Positions 37,940 to 46,753 of a stretch of DNA of 64,000 nucleotides are shown in pieces. The notes beneath the pieces are model-generated. The model saw nothing but the letters and a program-made list of their open reading frames with translations, ran no database searches and was not told where the DNA came from. Both the position numbers and the translations under genes were made by a program. Position 1 is the stretch's first letter. Each line of letters opens with the position of its first letter. Origin of the DNA: CBDAUN01 sp965214875 (GTDB lineage: Bacteria; Pseudomonadota; Gammaproteobacteria; Arenicellales; JAJDZL01); the NCBI GenBank assembly GCA_965214875.1, contig OZ243980.1, positions 1,612,001-1,676,000 on the forward strand. Direction: 5' to 3'.

Positions 37940-38920
37940 CTAGCCCCACAGGGTTCGCTCTGCCGGCAGGAACACCCCGTTTTCATAACGGATTCCGCCA
38001 GCGCGATCTGAAGTCAGCCACAAAGGAGAATCCAAATCCACAATTGCTGCATTGTATGCAAGCAGCATCGCAGGCGCCAACGCAAGCGAAGTGGCCATCA
38101 TGCTGCCGATCATGATCTCTTTGCCGGATTGCCGGATAGCTGCGGCGGTTCTGATTGCATGGGTCAGTCCGCCTGTCTTGTCAATTTTGATATTGAAGAT
38201 TTGATAGTGACCACTCAAGCTGTCCAGCTCGGCGCTATCAAAGAAAGACTCGTCAGCGCATAGCGGAATCGGATAGTCTCGCGTTGCCAATTCTTCGTCC
38301 TTTCCCGCTGGCAGAGGCTGCTCGATGGCTTCGATTCGGAGCTCGGCTAGCTGGGGCATCAATTCATCAAGCTGGTCAATATCCCACGCTTCGTTGGCAT
38401 CAACCACTAGACGGCTACCAGGGCAAGCGTTGCGAACGGCAGTGACTGATTCGGCGACTGCGGCGACGCCTAGCTTAAGCTTCAAAAGAGGAAATTGTCG
38501 CGCCTTTCTCGCCGCTTGCGCCATCGAATCGGGATCGCCCATGCTGATCGTATAGGCCCCCACAACGGGTTTTGGCTTGGGCAGGCCGGCGATCTTCCAT
38601 GCGGGTTGCTTGCTTCGCTTCGCTTCGAAGTCCCACATCGCGCAGTCAAGCGCGTTTCGCGCGGCGTTCGCCGGCAGAATCTCGATCAGTTCGTTGCGCG
38701 AGATTCCGTTTCGAATGTCTTGTGCAACTTCATGAATTGAGTCGATCGTCTGCTCAATGGTCTGGTCATAGCGCGGGTAGGGAACCGCCTCTCCATGCCC
38801 GCGAATGCCGGACTCTCCTAGTTCGACGACGATGACATCGACGCTGGTTTTGGATCCTCTTGATATCGAGAAAGAGGATCGCAAAGGCCAGCTTTCGTGG
38901 CGGGCATCGAGTTGAATCAT
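37940..38920 (-). CDS. dgcA: N-acetyl-D-glutamate racemase DgcA (enolase superfamily)
   Basis: The 326-residue protein is an enolase-superfamily member of the kind often annotated as dipeptide epimerase. The catalytic Lys pair lies in LLKLKLG; the three metal ligands are in VVDANEAW, AIEQPLP and CADESFF; the second base Lys is in FNIKIDKTGG. Next to a dgcN homologue, the family is known to racemise N-acetyl-D-glutamate to N-acetyl-L-glutamate in D-glutamate catabolism. The assignment rests on that pairing; alone, an Ala-Glu epimerase would be equally likely. It starts one base after the dgcN stop. Confidence 0.82.
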   Translation of the reverse strand: MIQLDARHESWPLRSSFSISRGSKTSVDVIVVELGESGIRGHGEAVPYPRYDQTIEQTIDSIHEVAQDIRNGISRNELIEILPANAARNALDCAMWDFEAKRSKQPAWKIAGLPKPKPVVGAYTISMGDPDSMAQAARKARQFPLLKLKLGVAAVAESVTAVRNACPGSRLVVDANEAWDIDQLDELMPQLAELRIEAIEQPLPAGKDEELATRDYPIPLCADESFFDSAELDSLSGHYQIFNIKIDKTGGLTHAIRTAAAIRQSGKEIMIGSMMATSLALAPAMLLAYNAAIVDLDSPLWLTSDRAGGIRYENGVFLPAERTLWG

Positions 38921-39928
38921 CTAATTTCCGGATTCGAGACGGTCGACGATCCGGTCGGTGCCTGTGACAAACGGGTCGACGCAGGGAAGTTGATGCTCTT
39001 CTTCCAGCTTGGCAAGGTAGCTGAGTGCTTCTGATTTTGGCAGATGTTTCGTGTTGATCGAAATTCCTGCGAATTGAACGTTTGGCTGGACAATTCGTGC
39101 AGCAGCGAGATTCGTTTCCATGGATTCGCGCAATAATGGCAACGGCCGGTCGGGCAGACCGCGCATGTGGGTTCGGGTTGGTTCATGACACAGCACTAGA
39201 TAGTCTGGCTGAGCGCCATGGAGCAGTCCCAAACTGACACCGGCGAACGAGGGGTGATGAAGGGAGCCTTGCCCTTCGATGATATCCCAATGCGAAGAGT
39301 CTGCGGCCGGGCACAGATCTTCGATCGAACCGGAGATGAAATCCGCTACCACCGCATCCACCGGAATGCCGGATCCTTCGATGAAGATTCCGGTCTGTCC
39401 GGTAGCGCGAAAATCACATGGCATACCTCTTTTTTGCATCGCTTCGGCGATGCTCAGCGTTGAATACATCTTGCCGACCGAGCAATCCGTGCCAACCGCC
39501 AGCAGGCGATGGCCGCTGCGCGGCTCGCCAGTCGCGATCCTAAACGGACCGGAAGGTCGTCGCACTTCGATCAGATTGCCGTGGCTTGCCGTAGCGGCAT
39601 CCCTGATCTGGGAGATGGAATCCATGGACGTGTGCAAACCGTTGGCGATCGACATATCATGCTTTAGCGCTTCCACGATCGGCTCAATCCAGCTTTGCGG
39701 TATGACTCCGCCGCGGTTGGCAACGCCAATAACGACTGTTTTTGCACCGCTTTGCTTTGCTTCGGCGATCGACAGGCGCGAGATGTTCAGATTCGCCTTG
39801 CAGTCCGGTAGCGCGAACTGCCCGACGCAGTCGCCCGGGCGCCATTCGAGAACGCCAAAGGCAGTTTTTGCTGCCAGTTCGTCAGGCGCATCGCCGACAA
39901 ATAGCAGATAAGGTTTTTCTAGTATCAA
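38921..39928 (-). CDS. dgcN: D-glutamate N-acetyltransferase DgcN (DUF1611)
   Basis: DgcN-family proteins (DUF1611) acetylate D-glutamate as the first step of a catabolic route completed by DgcA. The 335-residue protein has a Rossmann-like N-terminal half and a P-loop-like segment LAVGTDCSVGKMYSTLSIAE (GTDCSVGK), followed by the conserved DFRATGQTGIFIEGSGIPVD and VLCHEPTRTHMRGLP blocks of the family. The start is a TTG at 39928 with no strong ribosome site visible. It is the first gene of the dgcN-dgcA-amidase operon and is divergent from the class IV aminotransferase gene. Confidence 0.85.
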   Translation of the reverse strand: MILEKPYLLFVGDAPDELAAKTAFGVLEWRPGDCVGQFALPDCKANLNISRLSIAEAKQSGAKTVVIGVANRGGVIPQSWIEPIVEALKHDMSIANGLHTSMDSISQIRDAATASHGNLIEVRRPSGPFRIATGEPRSGHRLLAVGTDCSVGKMYSTLSIAEAMQKRGMPCDFRATGQTGIFIEGSGIPVDAVVADFISGSIEDLCPAADSSHWDIIEGQGSLHHPSFAGVSLGLLHGAQPDYLVLCHEPTRTHMRGLPDRPLPLLRESMETNLAAARIVQPNVQFAGISINTKHLPKSEALSYLAKLEEEHQLPCVDPFVTGTDRIVDRLESGN

Positions 39929-40057
39929 GACTTATGGCCAGGTCGGTTAAAATTCTGTCAAACTGATATGCGGCGTTCCTTTGGAGGTGCTTTGTATTAT
40001 GTCCTCTCAGAACGCAGGCCGACAATTATACGAATCAAATCGGAATCAAATAAGCTG

Positions 40058-40981
40058 ATGGAAAAAAGCGTTGTCAAGAATATGTCGAATATTGATGGTC
40101 GAATCATGCCGACTGAATCAGCCTCAGTACCGATCATGGATCGGGGATTTCTCTACGGGGATTCGGTTTACGAGGTGTTCAGCACGTATGACGGCGTTCC
40201 GCTATTTATGGAAGAGCATTTCGACCGGCTCGAAAACTCTGCGAGGCTGATCGCTTTGAACATTTCGCAAACTCGCGAGCAATTAACCGACGAGATCAAG
40301 CGTACGGTGCGAGCATCTGGCGCAAAAAAAGGCCATGAGGTCTATGTCCGCTATCAGATTACACGGGGTGAGGGCCCCATCGACCTTTATCCGGACCCTA
40401 AGTTGCAAACGCGCTACGTGATTATTGTGGCACCGCTTAAGACTTGGCCGTCGAAGTTGTACGATGTCGGCATGACCATGGCGATTCCGTCCGTCCGCCG
40501 CAATCCTGCAGACGCGCTGGACCCGAATATCAAAGGCGGGAACTACCTCAATAACGTCATTGCAGTGATGCAGGCAAGGGAGCTTGGCGCTGACGAGAGC
40601 TTGATTCTCAGTGCCGACGGCAACGTGACCGAAGCTTCAAACAGCAATGTCTGGTTCGTTATCGGTGGCGAGATTGCCACACCCTCGGCGGGCAACTTGC
40701 GCGGTCTGACAAAGGCGGCGATCCACAAGGCTTGTGAAGCGCAAGGCGTTCAGACCGTCGAACGGATCATTCACGGCGATGAATTGGCGGGCGCTGAAGA
40801 ATGTTTCGTAAGCAGCGCGACTCGCGAAGTGATGCCGGTGCGCAGCTTGCGTCTTGCTGACGGTGCCACCCTTGAATTTCCCAAAGGCGGCGGCGAGCGC
40901 ACAAGGCGAATACGATCAATCTATAGCGGTTATGTGGCGGATTATGTCAAGGCGCATCAATCCGACTGTTTCTTCGATTGA
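40058..40981 (+). CDS. Class IV aminotransferase, probably D-amino-acid type
   Basis: The 307-residue PLP enzyme has the fold-type IV signature: MDRGFLYGDSVYEVFSTYDG near the N-terminus, the Schiff-base Lys in PNIKGGNYLNNVIA, and the cofactor-phosphate stretch DGNVTEASNSNVWFV with GNLRGLTKAAI. This group includes D-alanine transaminases and branched-chain aminotransferases. The gene context (dgcN-dgcA upstream, ddl downstream) favours D-amino acids. Three in-frame starts are possible (39968, 40058, 40082); I chose 40058 because family similarity begins just after it, but 40082 is almost as good. Confidence 0.8.
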   Translation: MEKSVVKNMSNIDGRIMPTESASVPIMDRGFLYGDSVYEVFSTYDGVPLFMEEHFDRLENSARLIALNISQTREQLTDEIKRTVRASGAKKGHEVYVRYQITRGEGPIDLYPDPKLQTRYVIIVAPLKTWPSKLYDVGMTMAIPSVRRNPADALDPNIKGGNYLNNVIAVMQARELGADESLILSADGNVTEASNSNVWFVIGGEIATPSAGNLRGLTKAAIHKACEAQGVQTVERIIHGDELAGAEECFVSSATREVMPVRSLRLADGATLEFPKGGGERTRRIRSIYSGYVADYVKAHQSDCFFD

Positions 40982-41108
40982 GTGTCCACTAAATTACACC
41001 TGCAGCACTTTAAAAGACAGGCTTGTCGGTCATGAAGTTGGGCCTGGTTGCTCCGCCAAGCCGGCGACTTTGTCCGACGAAGTCGACTAAAGCGGATAAC
41101 TTCTACGA

Positions 41109-42221
41109 TTGTCTCAGCAAGATCGAAAACTGAAACTTGGCTTGTTATTTGGCGGCCAATCCTGCGAGCATGAAATCTCGTTGATGTCTGCAGGGAACAT
41201 CTATGCCGCGCTGGATGCGACACGATACCAAGTTACCTTGATTGGAATCACGAAGGAAGGGCAATGGCTGCTAGATCCCGATGCAAAGGCGATCGGTTCT
41301 TCCGCTATCGAGAGCAAAGGCTTGATACCTGTTGCGCTCAGTCATGACGGTCGAAACACGCTTGTGGCGCAGAACTACTCAGAGCAGTCAGTCCAGCAGC
41401 TTGGCAAGCTCGATTTGATTTTTCCCGTTCTGCATGGACCTTTTGGCGAAGACGGCACGGTGCAAGGACTACTGGAGCTTGCGGGTGTCGCCTATGTGGG
41501 ATCAGGTGTCGCTGGCTCTGCAGTCGGTATGGACAAGGCGGTAGCCAATTCGGTTTTTAAATCCGAGGGCATACCGCAAGCGCCATTTCAGGTATGCAGA
41601 GCGGGGGAATGGGAAGCGAACCCTGAAGCAATTCTGAAGGCGCTTACCTCCGAGTTGCGCTATCCGGTGTTCGTGAAGCCGGCTAATTTGGGATCGAGTG
41701 TAGGAATCTGCAAGGCATCGGATGAGGAATCTCTTCGGGATGCGATTGATGTGGCACTGCGGCACGACATCAAGCTTGTGGTGGAACAAGGGATTGAAGA
41801 TTGCCATGAAATTGAAGTTGCCGTGCTCGGCAACGAGCAGCCTAAGGCGTCTCAGGCGGGAGAAATCGTGCCCGGTGGTGAATTTTACGACTACCATGAC
41901 AAGTATCATAACGGCTTGGCTCGGACGATTATTCCGGCGCCGATTTCAGAATCCGCAACTGCAAAGGTTCGAGATTATGCGGTGCGGGCGTTCAAGGCGA
42001 TCGATGCCGCAGGACTCGCGCGGGTTGACTTCTTCGTTGGTAGAGCATCAGATGACGTGTATATCAACGAGATCAATACTATGCCTGGATTTACCGACAT
42101 CAGCATGTATCCGAAATTGTGGGAAGCAAGCGGAATCGGATATGCTGAATTGATTGATCGGCTGGTGGAACTGGCTTTGGAGCGGCGCAAGTGCAAAGAC
42201 CGGTTGCAAACGACTTTCTAA
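41109..42221 (+). CDS. ddl: D-alanine--D-alanine ligase
   Basis: Ddl joins two D-alanines for peptidoglycan precursor synthesis using ATP. The 370-residue ATP-grasp protein shows KLGLLFGGQSCEHEISLMSA at the N-terminus, PVLHGPFGEDGTVQGLLEL, VFVKPANLGSSVGICKA and the metal site YINEINTMPGFTDISMYPKL. The start is TTG at 41109; no better ATG fits the conserved opening. It lies 127 bases after the aminotransferase gene and outside the usual mur/fts cluster, so this may be a stand-alone copy. D-alanine supply by a D-amino-acid transaminase would make this neighbourhood a coherent D-amino-acid module. Confidence 0.94.
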   Translation: MSQQDRKLKLGLLFGGQSCEHEISLMSAGNIYAALDATRYQVTLIGITKEGQWLLDPDAKAIGSSAIESKGLIPVALSHDGRNTLVAQNYSEQSVQQLGKLDLIFPVLHGPFGEDGTVQGLLELAGVAYVGSGVAGSAVGMDKAVANSVFKSEGIPQAPFQVCRAGEWEANPEAILKALTSELRYPVFVKPANLGSSVGICKASDEESLRDAIDVALRHDIKLVVEQGIEDCHEIEVAVLGNEQPKASQAGEIVPGGEFYDYHDKYHNGLARTIIPAPISESATAKVRDYAVRAFKAIDAAGLARVDFFVGRASDDVYINEINTMPGFTDISMYPKLWEASGIGYAELIDRLVELALERRKCKDRLQTTF

Positions 42222-42339
42222 CGGCTGAGGTTTGGGCATTCGCCTGCTTGCAGACCGAAGCCGCCAGACGTTGCGCAAATGAGATGTGCAACTGATAGAA
42301 TTCCATTGCGGCCAATTTCGGCATCTGTAATATCGTGCT

Positions 42340-42420
42340 TTGCAGAAACTAAATTGATAACTAATTGATATTATGTAGTTTCTGGAGTTGATTGTGGCCC
42401 CACCGCCGCGGGGCTAGAGG
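42340..42420 (+). repeat. 81-bp mobile-looking repeat, copy A
   Basis: An 81-bp sequence beginning TTGCAGAAACTAAATTG and ending GCGGGGCTAGAGG occurs here and, inverted, at 51214-51294 with only a handful of mismatches. It contains an internal inverted repeat (CAGAAACTA at 42343-42351 and TAGTTTCTG at 42376-42384) and a GC-rich hairpin (GCCCC...GGGGC). GCT lies directly outside both ends here and at the other copy. It sits in the non-coding gap after ddl. Confidence 0.75.
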
Positions 42421-42493
42421 GCTCATAAAGAACTAGAATCGTAAAGCACTGATATGAAGGATTCACGATTTCGTTCTTTGCGTGTCAGCGCGG

Positions 42494-43380
42494 TGTCCGG
42501 GTTCAGATACATGTGAGACTGCCCGCCCTTTCCCGAAGGACGCAGTCCAAAAGGAGGAGGCGGGCGCGCGAAAAATTTTTGAGGCAGCATGGCGCTTGAC
42601 ATTCATCCAGCAGCCGAAAGGCGGGAGAGAGCACCATGCAAACCGAATGTCCGCACCGCAAATTCTGCCGTCTCGACGCGACCCGCGACGAGCTTTCGCC
42701 GCAGGCCGCCGAGCGCTTCGACAGTCTCGCGCTGTTCGACCGGCTGCGCCTTGAGGGCGCGACCGAAGCGACCGCCCTGAAGGCGGCCGGCTGCTCCCGG
42801 GCGACGCCCTGCCGCTGGAAGCGGCGCCTGCGCTGCGGCGACCGCGGGCGAAAGCCCGGCCAGATGGTCCGGATCGACCACCTGAGCGTCGCCATCGACG
42901 CCGGCTTCGCGGTCAAGGAGTCCGAGGCCGTATGCCCGGTCTCGAAGCTTTGCTGCATGCGCGCCTGCTCGCGCGCCACCGCCGCCTGCGCCTCGACATT
43001 CCTCGACCATCTGATCCGCCAGGCGCCGTTCGATATCGAGTCGGTGCAGGTCGACGGCGGCAGCGAATTCATGGCCGAGTTCGAGACCGCCTGCCAGCGG
43101 CGCGGCATCGAACTGTTCGTGCTGCCGCCCAGAAGCCCCAAATATAACGGCTGCGTCGAGCGCGCCAACGCGGCCGGCCGCTACGAGTTCCACCAGTTCT
43201 ACGCCGGCGAGCTGAGCGTCGGCGCCCTCAACGACGAGCTGGCCAAATTCGAGCGCTTCTACAACGCCTACCGCCCGCATCAGGCGCTCGGACAACGCAC
43301 GCCCATGCAGGCGTATAATGAAAACTTCGACCAAAGCGCACTTGCTGCCTAAAAAGTCTCATATGTATTGAACCAGTACA
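42494..43380 (+). mobile_element. Internally shortened IS481-type element
   Basis: This 887-bp element has the same ends as the 1,186-bp copy at 6411: TGTCCGGGTTCAGATACATG on the left and ...GTATTGAACCAGTACA on the right. CGCGG stands directly outside both ends, a 5-bp target duplication. It lacks about 300 bases of the transposase gene relative to the long copy. Because it has its own target duplication, it inserted in this shortened form or shrank after landing. It lies upstream of the TRAP operon and may influence its transcription. Confidence 0.87.
42636..43352 (+). CDS. IS481-type transposase with 100-residue in-frame deletion
   Basis: The 238-residue protein matches the 338-residue transposase at 6552 at both ends but lacks about residues 67-168: the frame runs CRWKRRLR directly into a short joint and then GRKPGQMVRIDH. 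The N-terminal helix-turn-helix and the full DDE core (MVRIDHLS, VQVDGGSEF, GCVERANAAGRYEF) remain; the lost part is the second DNA-binding/linker region. The frame is intact over the deletion. Whether this form is active, inactive or a dominant regulator cannot be told from sequence. Confidence 0.82.
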   Translation: MQTECPHRKFCRLDATRDELSPQAAERFDSLALFDRLRLEGATEATALKAAGCSRATPCRWKRRLRCGDRGRKPGQMVRIDHLSVAIDAGFAVKESEAVCPVSKLCCMRACSRATAACASTFLDHLIRQAPFDIESVQVDGGSEFMAEFETACQRRGIELFVLPPRSPKYNGCVERANAAGRYEFHQFYAGELSVGALNDELAKFERFYNAYRPHQALGQRTPMQAYNENFDQSALAA

Positions 43381-43408
43381 CGCGGCCGCCAAAGGCGGGC
43401 TTGTCCAC

Positions 43409-43447
43409 TATAATGGCAGAGGTTATTTTTGTTAAAATAACCTCTGC
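43409..43447 (+). promoter_or_regulatory. -10 box and 14-bp inverted repeat upstream of TRAP operon
   Basis: TATAAT at 43409-43414 is followed immediately by a perfect inverted repeat, GCAGAGGTTATTTT (43416-43429) and AAAATAACCTCTGC (43434-43447), with a 4-base loop. A repeat placed at or just after the likely transcription start is well placed for a repressor operator; as RNA it would form a strong hairpin in the 5' leader. No convincing -35 was found. The dctP ribosome site (GGGAGAAG) lies 50 bases further on. Confidence 0.5.
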
Positions 43448-43497
43448 ACATAAAAACAATACGAATATATATTCATTTAATCGTAAAGGGAGAAGAG

Positions 43498-44505
43498 ATG
43501 AATCGATTCAATTTTAAGTCGGCCATTGCGGCCGCAGTGATGCTAGTGTTTTCAGCAGAAGCGCTTGCTGTCGAGTGGAACGTTTCGCTTTGGGGCAAAA
43601 GAAGGGCGTTTACCGAGCATGTCGAAAAACTTGCCGAATTGGTTTCAGAAAAGACCGGTGGTGAATTCACATTGAATCTGTCCTATGGCGGTCTTTCCAA
43701 GAACCGGGAGAATCTTGACGGAATCTCAATCGGAGCCTTTGAAATGGCGCAGTTTTGCGCGGGTTATCATCGCGACAAGAATCCAACGATAACGGTGCTT
43801 GAACTTCCTTTCATTGGAACTGAAACATTGGAAGACGAGCTTGTGTTAAGCATGGCTGTATACCAGCATCCGGCGGTTGCGGCCGATCTCGCTCGATGGA
43901 ATGCAACAATATTGATGCCTTCGCCTTTGCCGCCATACAACCTCATGGGAGTTGGTGATGCACCGCGCTCGCTGCAGGACTATCAGGATCTTTCGGTCCG
44001 CGCGACGGGCGGAATCGGAAAAGCGATGAGGGCGCTTGGAGCAGAGCCGACATCAATGAGCGCGTCGGAAGTGCAACATGCGCTTGACAACAACCTCGTC
44101 CAAGCGGTCGCTTTTGCGCAGCATGCACACATGGCGTTCGGTGTCGTCAATTCAGGCAAGTGGTGGACGACGAATCTGAATCTGGGCACTGTGAACTGCC
44201 CGGTGGTGGCTAACACTGACGCTCTTGATGCCTTGTCGGAAGAGCATCGGGCGGCATTGCTGGGATCAATCGGCGAAGCACTGATGCACTATGTGGACAA
44301 CTACACGAATAAGACTTTGGTTGTCTTCGGTCCGAAACTCGAAGAAATGGGCATCGAGAAGGTTACCTACAGCGATTCGGACATTGAAGCTTTTCGCAAC
44401 AAAGTAGCTAAGCCGGCGGCCGAGGAATGGGTTGCTGAAAACGCGGCCAACGGATTGCCGGCGCAGGAATTGTATGATCTCGTCGTGAGCACGGTTTCGA
44501 ACTAG
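43498..44505 (+). CDS. dctP: TRAP transporter substrate-binding protein DctP
   Basis: This 335-residue periplasmic protein binds a small carboxylate-like ligand and delivers it to the DctQM permease. The signal peptide (MNRFNFKSAIAAAVMLVFSA followed by EALA) ends before VEWNVSLWG. Family blocks include YGGLSKNRENLDGISIGAFE, LELPFIGTET, the RATGGIGKAMRALGAEPTSM ligand-binding stretch and the ALDNNLVQAVAF segment. A strong GGGAGAAG ribosome site precedes the ATG. It is the first gene of a dctP-dctQ-dctM operon, followed by a GMC oxidoreductase gene. The ligand is not predictable. Confidence 0.9.
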   Translation: MNRFNFKSAIAAAVMLVFSAEALAVEWNVSLWGKRRAFTEHVEKLAELVSEKTGGEFTLNLSYGGLSKNRENLDGISIGAFEMAQFCAGYHRDKNPTITVLELPFIGTETLEDELVLSMAVYQHPAVAADLARWNATILMPSPLPPYNLMGVGDAPRSLQDYQDLSVRATGGIGKAMRALGAEPTSMSASEVQHALDNNLVQAVAFAQHAHMAFGVVNSGKWWTTNLNLGTVNCPVVANTDALDALSEEHRAALLGSIGEALMHYVDNYTNKTLVVFGPKLEEMGIEKVTYSDSDIEAFRNKVAKPAAEEWVAENAANGLPAQELYDLVVSTVSN

Positions 44506-44559
44506 CTCGGCAATCATTTGTACAACCATTTAATTTTCGTTCATTCAACCGATTTCTTT

Positions 44560-44591
44560 CTCCGGCACCGTACGTAATGGCGGTGTCGGAG
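44560..44591 (+). terminator. Hairpin between dctP and dctQ
   Basis: CTCCGGCACCG (44560-44570) pairs with CGGTGTCGGAG (44581-44591), an 11-bp stem with a single G-T pair and a 10-base loop. No T-run follows, so it is more likely an RNA-stabilising or attenuating stem that lets the binding protein be made in excess over the permease, as in many binding-protein operons. That function is inferred. Confidence 0.5.
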
Positions 44592-44611
44592 GCTGAGATC
44601 CAATCGCTCCA

Positions 44612-45283
44612 GTGGCAGGACAAGCAGCAGTTAAGGTCGACGATACCCTTTTAAGCAGACTTGACCAGCGTCTTTACAGACTCGAGCAGGTATTTGCACT
44701 GCTGAGCGGCATCGCGGTTTTCGCATTGATGGTTCTCGCCGTCGTATCGGTGAGCGGCCGCAATGTGTTCAACAACCCGCTTGCGGGATACGTGGACATA
44801 ATCGAGCAAATTATGCCGTTGATCGCGTTCATGGGAGTCGCATACGTGCAAAGAGACGGCAGTCACATTCGGATGGATATTGTGGTCGGCCGGCTGAGGG
44901 GGCGACCGCTTTGGGTAGCCGAGTTCATTACGACCTTTGCCATCCTAGTTGTTATGGCCGCAATCGTGTGGGGCTCGTGGTCCCATTTCTTGCGCAGCTT
45001 TGACTTTGCCGCTCCTCTATGGAGTCGCGACAGCTCGATCGATATCTTTTTACCGCTTTGGCCGGCAAAGCTGCTAGCTCCATGCGCGTTTTTCATATTG
45101 TGCATCCGTCTTATCTTGCAATTGTGGGGCTATGCGCTAGCACTGTTGCATAATTCGGAGCACCCTGTCGCCATTCCGATCATTGAAGACGCAGTTGCAA
45201 AGGCGCAGCGCGAGGCAGAGATTGTATCCGGTGGAAAACATGATAGTCTCGACGAAAAGCGCAGCATAAGCAGCATGAACTGA
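44612..45283 (+). CDS. dctQ: TRAP transporter small permease DctQ
   Basis: The 223-residue protein has four hydrophobic helices of the DctQ type, with VSGRNVFNNPLAGYVDIIEQ and AYVQRDGSHIRMDIVVGRL between the first and third. It forms the membrane complex with DctM and uses a sodium gradient for import. The frame opens with GTG at 44612; an unusually long charged tail of about 45 residues follows the last helix. It precedes dctM by three bases. Confidence 0.88.
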   Translation: MAGQAAVKVDDTLLSRLDQRLYRLEQVFALLSGIAVFALMVLAVVSVSGRNVFNNPLAGYVDIIEQIMPLIAFMGVAYVQRDGSHIRMDIVVGRLRGRPLWVAEFITTFAILVVMAAIVWGSWSHFLRSFDFAAPLWSRDSSIDIFLPLWPAKLLAPCAFFILCIRLILQLWGYALALLHNSEHPVAIPIIEDAVAKAQREAEIVSGGKHDSLDEKRSISSMN

Positions 45284-45286
45284 CCA

Positions 45287-46690
45287 ATGGAACCGATTGA
45301 CATCGGAATCATTGTTTCGGCGGCGATGCTGATACTGGTTATCGCTGGCATGCGGGTTGCGTTCGCAGCCGCGCTTGCCGGTTTTGCTGGATTGATCTGG
45401 ATTTTCTGGGCAAAGAAGGGCTATGACCCGCAAGCGTTGTGGTGGGCGGTTGAAGTTGCCGCGAAGACGGCCGGGCAAGTCCCCCATTCGAAGGTGTCTA
45501 GTCAGGCGCTTTCGCTGATTCCGACGTTCATTTTGATCGGGTTTCTCGCCTATCACGCAGGCTTGACTCGCGCACTGTTCGAGGCGGCAAAACGCTGGGT
45601 GGGTTGGCTGCCTGGAGGATTGGCGGTGTCGACTGTTTTTGCGACGGCAGGGTTCGCCGCGGTTTCCGGCGCTTCGGTGGCCACTTCTGCAGTTTTCGCG
45701 AGAATAGCGATTCCCGAGATGCTTAGAAACGGCTACGACAAACGCTTTGCTGGTGGCGTTGTCGCCGCTGGCGGAACGCTCGCATCGCTGATTCCGCCGT
45801 CAGCGATTTTGGTGGTCTATGCGATTATTGTGGAGCAAGATGTCGGCAGGCTGCTACTCGCAGGATTTCTTCCCGGAGCGTTTTCGGCGATGATATATGC
45901 GGTGCTGATTGTGGGCCTGGCGCTGACAGTCCGGAAGTTTGGACCGCCAATAACCGGCTTTTCCTGGCGCGAGCGGTTAAAGTCTTTGCCACCGGCGCTG
46001 CCGATCGCATTCGTGGTGTTCATCATCATATTTTTTATCTACAACCCGTTCGGTGGTGATGCATGGGGCACCCCGACAGAAGGCGGCGCACTGGGAGCTT
46101 TCGTCGTGTTTTGCCTCGCGGTCGCCAAGGGAATGAGATGGCCGCAGTTCAAAAGCGCCTTGATTGAAACCGCGAAGCTCGTCGTGATGATATTCACCAT
46201 TATCTGGGGCGTGCTGATCTATGTTCGGTTTCTTGGATTTGCCAATTTGCCGGCGGCATTTTCCGATTGGATTACGTCGCTGGACCAAAGTCCGATGCTG
46301 ACGCTAGTGCTGATTTTGCTTGCTTACGCGGTACTTGGCATGTTCATGGACGCAATCGGCATGCTGCTGTTGACTTTGCCTGTTGTGTATCCGGCAGTCA
46401 TAGCATTGAACGGCGGCGAATATGTTTCGGCGGCGGACAGCGCTTTCGGCATGTCGGGTACGCAATGCGCGATCTGGTTCGGGATTCTGGTTGTGAAAAT
46501 GGCCGAGCTGTGCCTGATAACGCCGCCCATAGGGTTGAACTGCTTTGTAGTTGCTGGAGTGCGTGCCGAATTGTCTGTGCAAGATGTTTTCAAGGGGGTT
46601 GCGCCGTTTTTTGTTGCTGACGCGATTACGATCGCTTTGCTAGTTAGCTTTCCGATTATTGTGCTGTGGCTGCCATCACTGATGCAGTGA
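45287..46690 (+). CDS. dctM: TRAP transporter large permease DctM
   Basis: The 467-residue membrane protein has about 12 helices and the DctM family stretches ATAGFAAVSGASVATSAVFA, GGVVAAGGTLASLIPPSAIL and the late LLTLPVVYPAVIALNG and PPIGLNCFVVAGV. It is the transport channel of the TRAP system with DctQ and DctP. The frame is intact and follows dctQ closely. Confidence 0.93.
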   Translation: MEPIDIGIIVSAAMLILVIAGMRVAFAAALAGFAGLIWIFWAKKGYDPQALWWAVEVAAKTAGQVPHSKVSSQALSLIPTFILIGFLAYHAGLTRALFEAAKRWVGWLPGGLAVSTVFATAGFAAVSGASVATSAVFARIAIPEMLRNGYDKRFAGGVVAAGGTLASLIPPSAILVVYAIIVEQDVGRLLLAGFLPGAFSAMIYAVLIVGLALTVRKFGPPITGFSWRERLKSLPPALPIAFVVFIIIFFIYNPFGGDAWGTPTEGGALGAFVVFCLAVAKGMRWPQFKSALIETAKLVVMIFTIIWGVLIYVRFLGFANLPAAFSDWITSLDQSPMLTLVLILLAYAVLGMFMDAIGMLLLTLPVVYPAVIALNGGEYVSAADSAFGMSGTQCAIWFGILVVKMAELCLITPPIGLNCFVVAGVRAELSVQDVFKGVAPFFVADAITIALLVSFPIIVLWLPSLMQ

Positions 46691-46753
46691 TTGTTTGATT
46701 TGCATGACATTGCGATTCAATGCGCGGATTTTTCAATAAGTCTTTGATCCATC

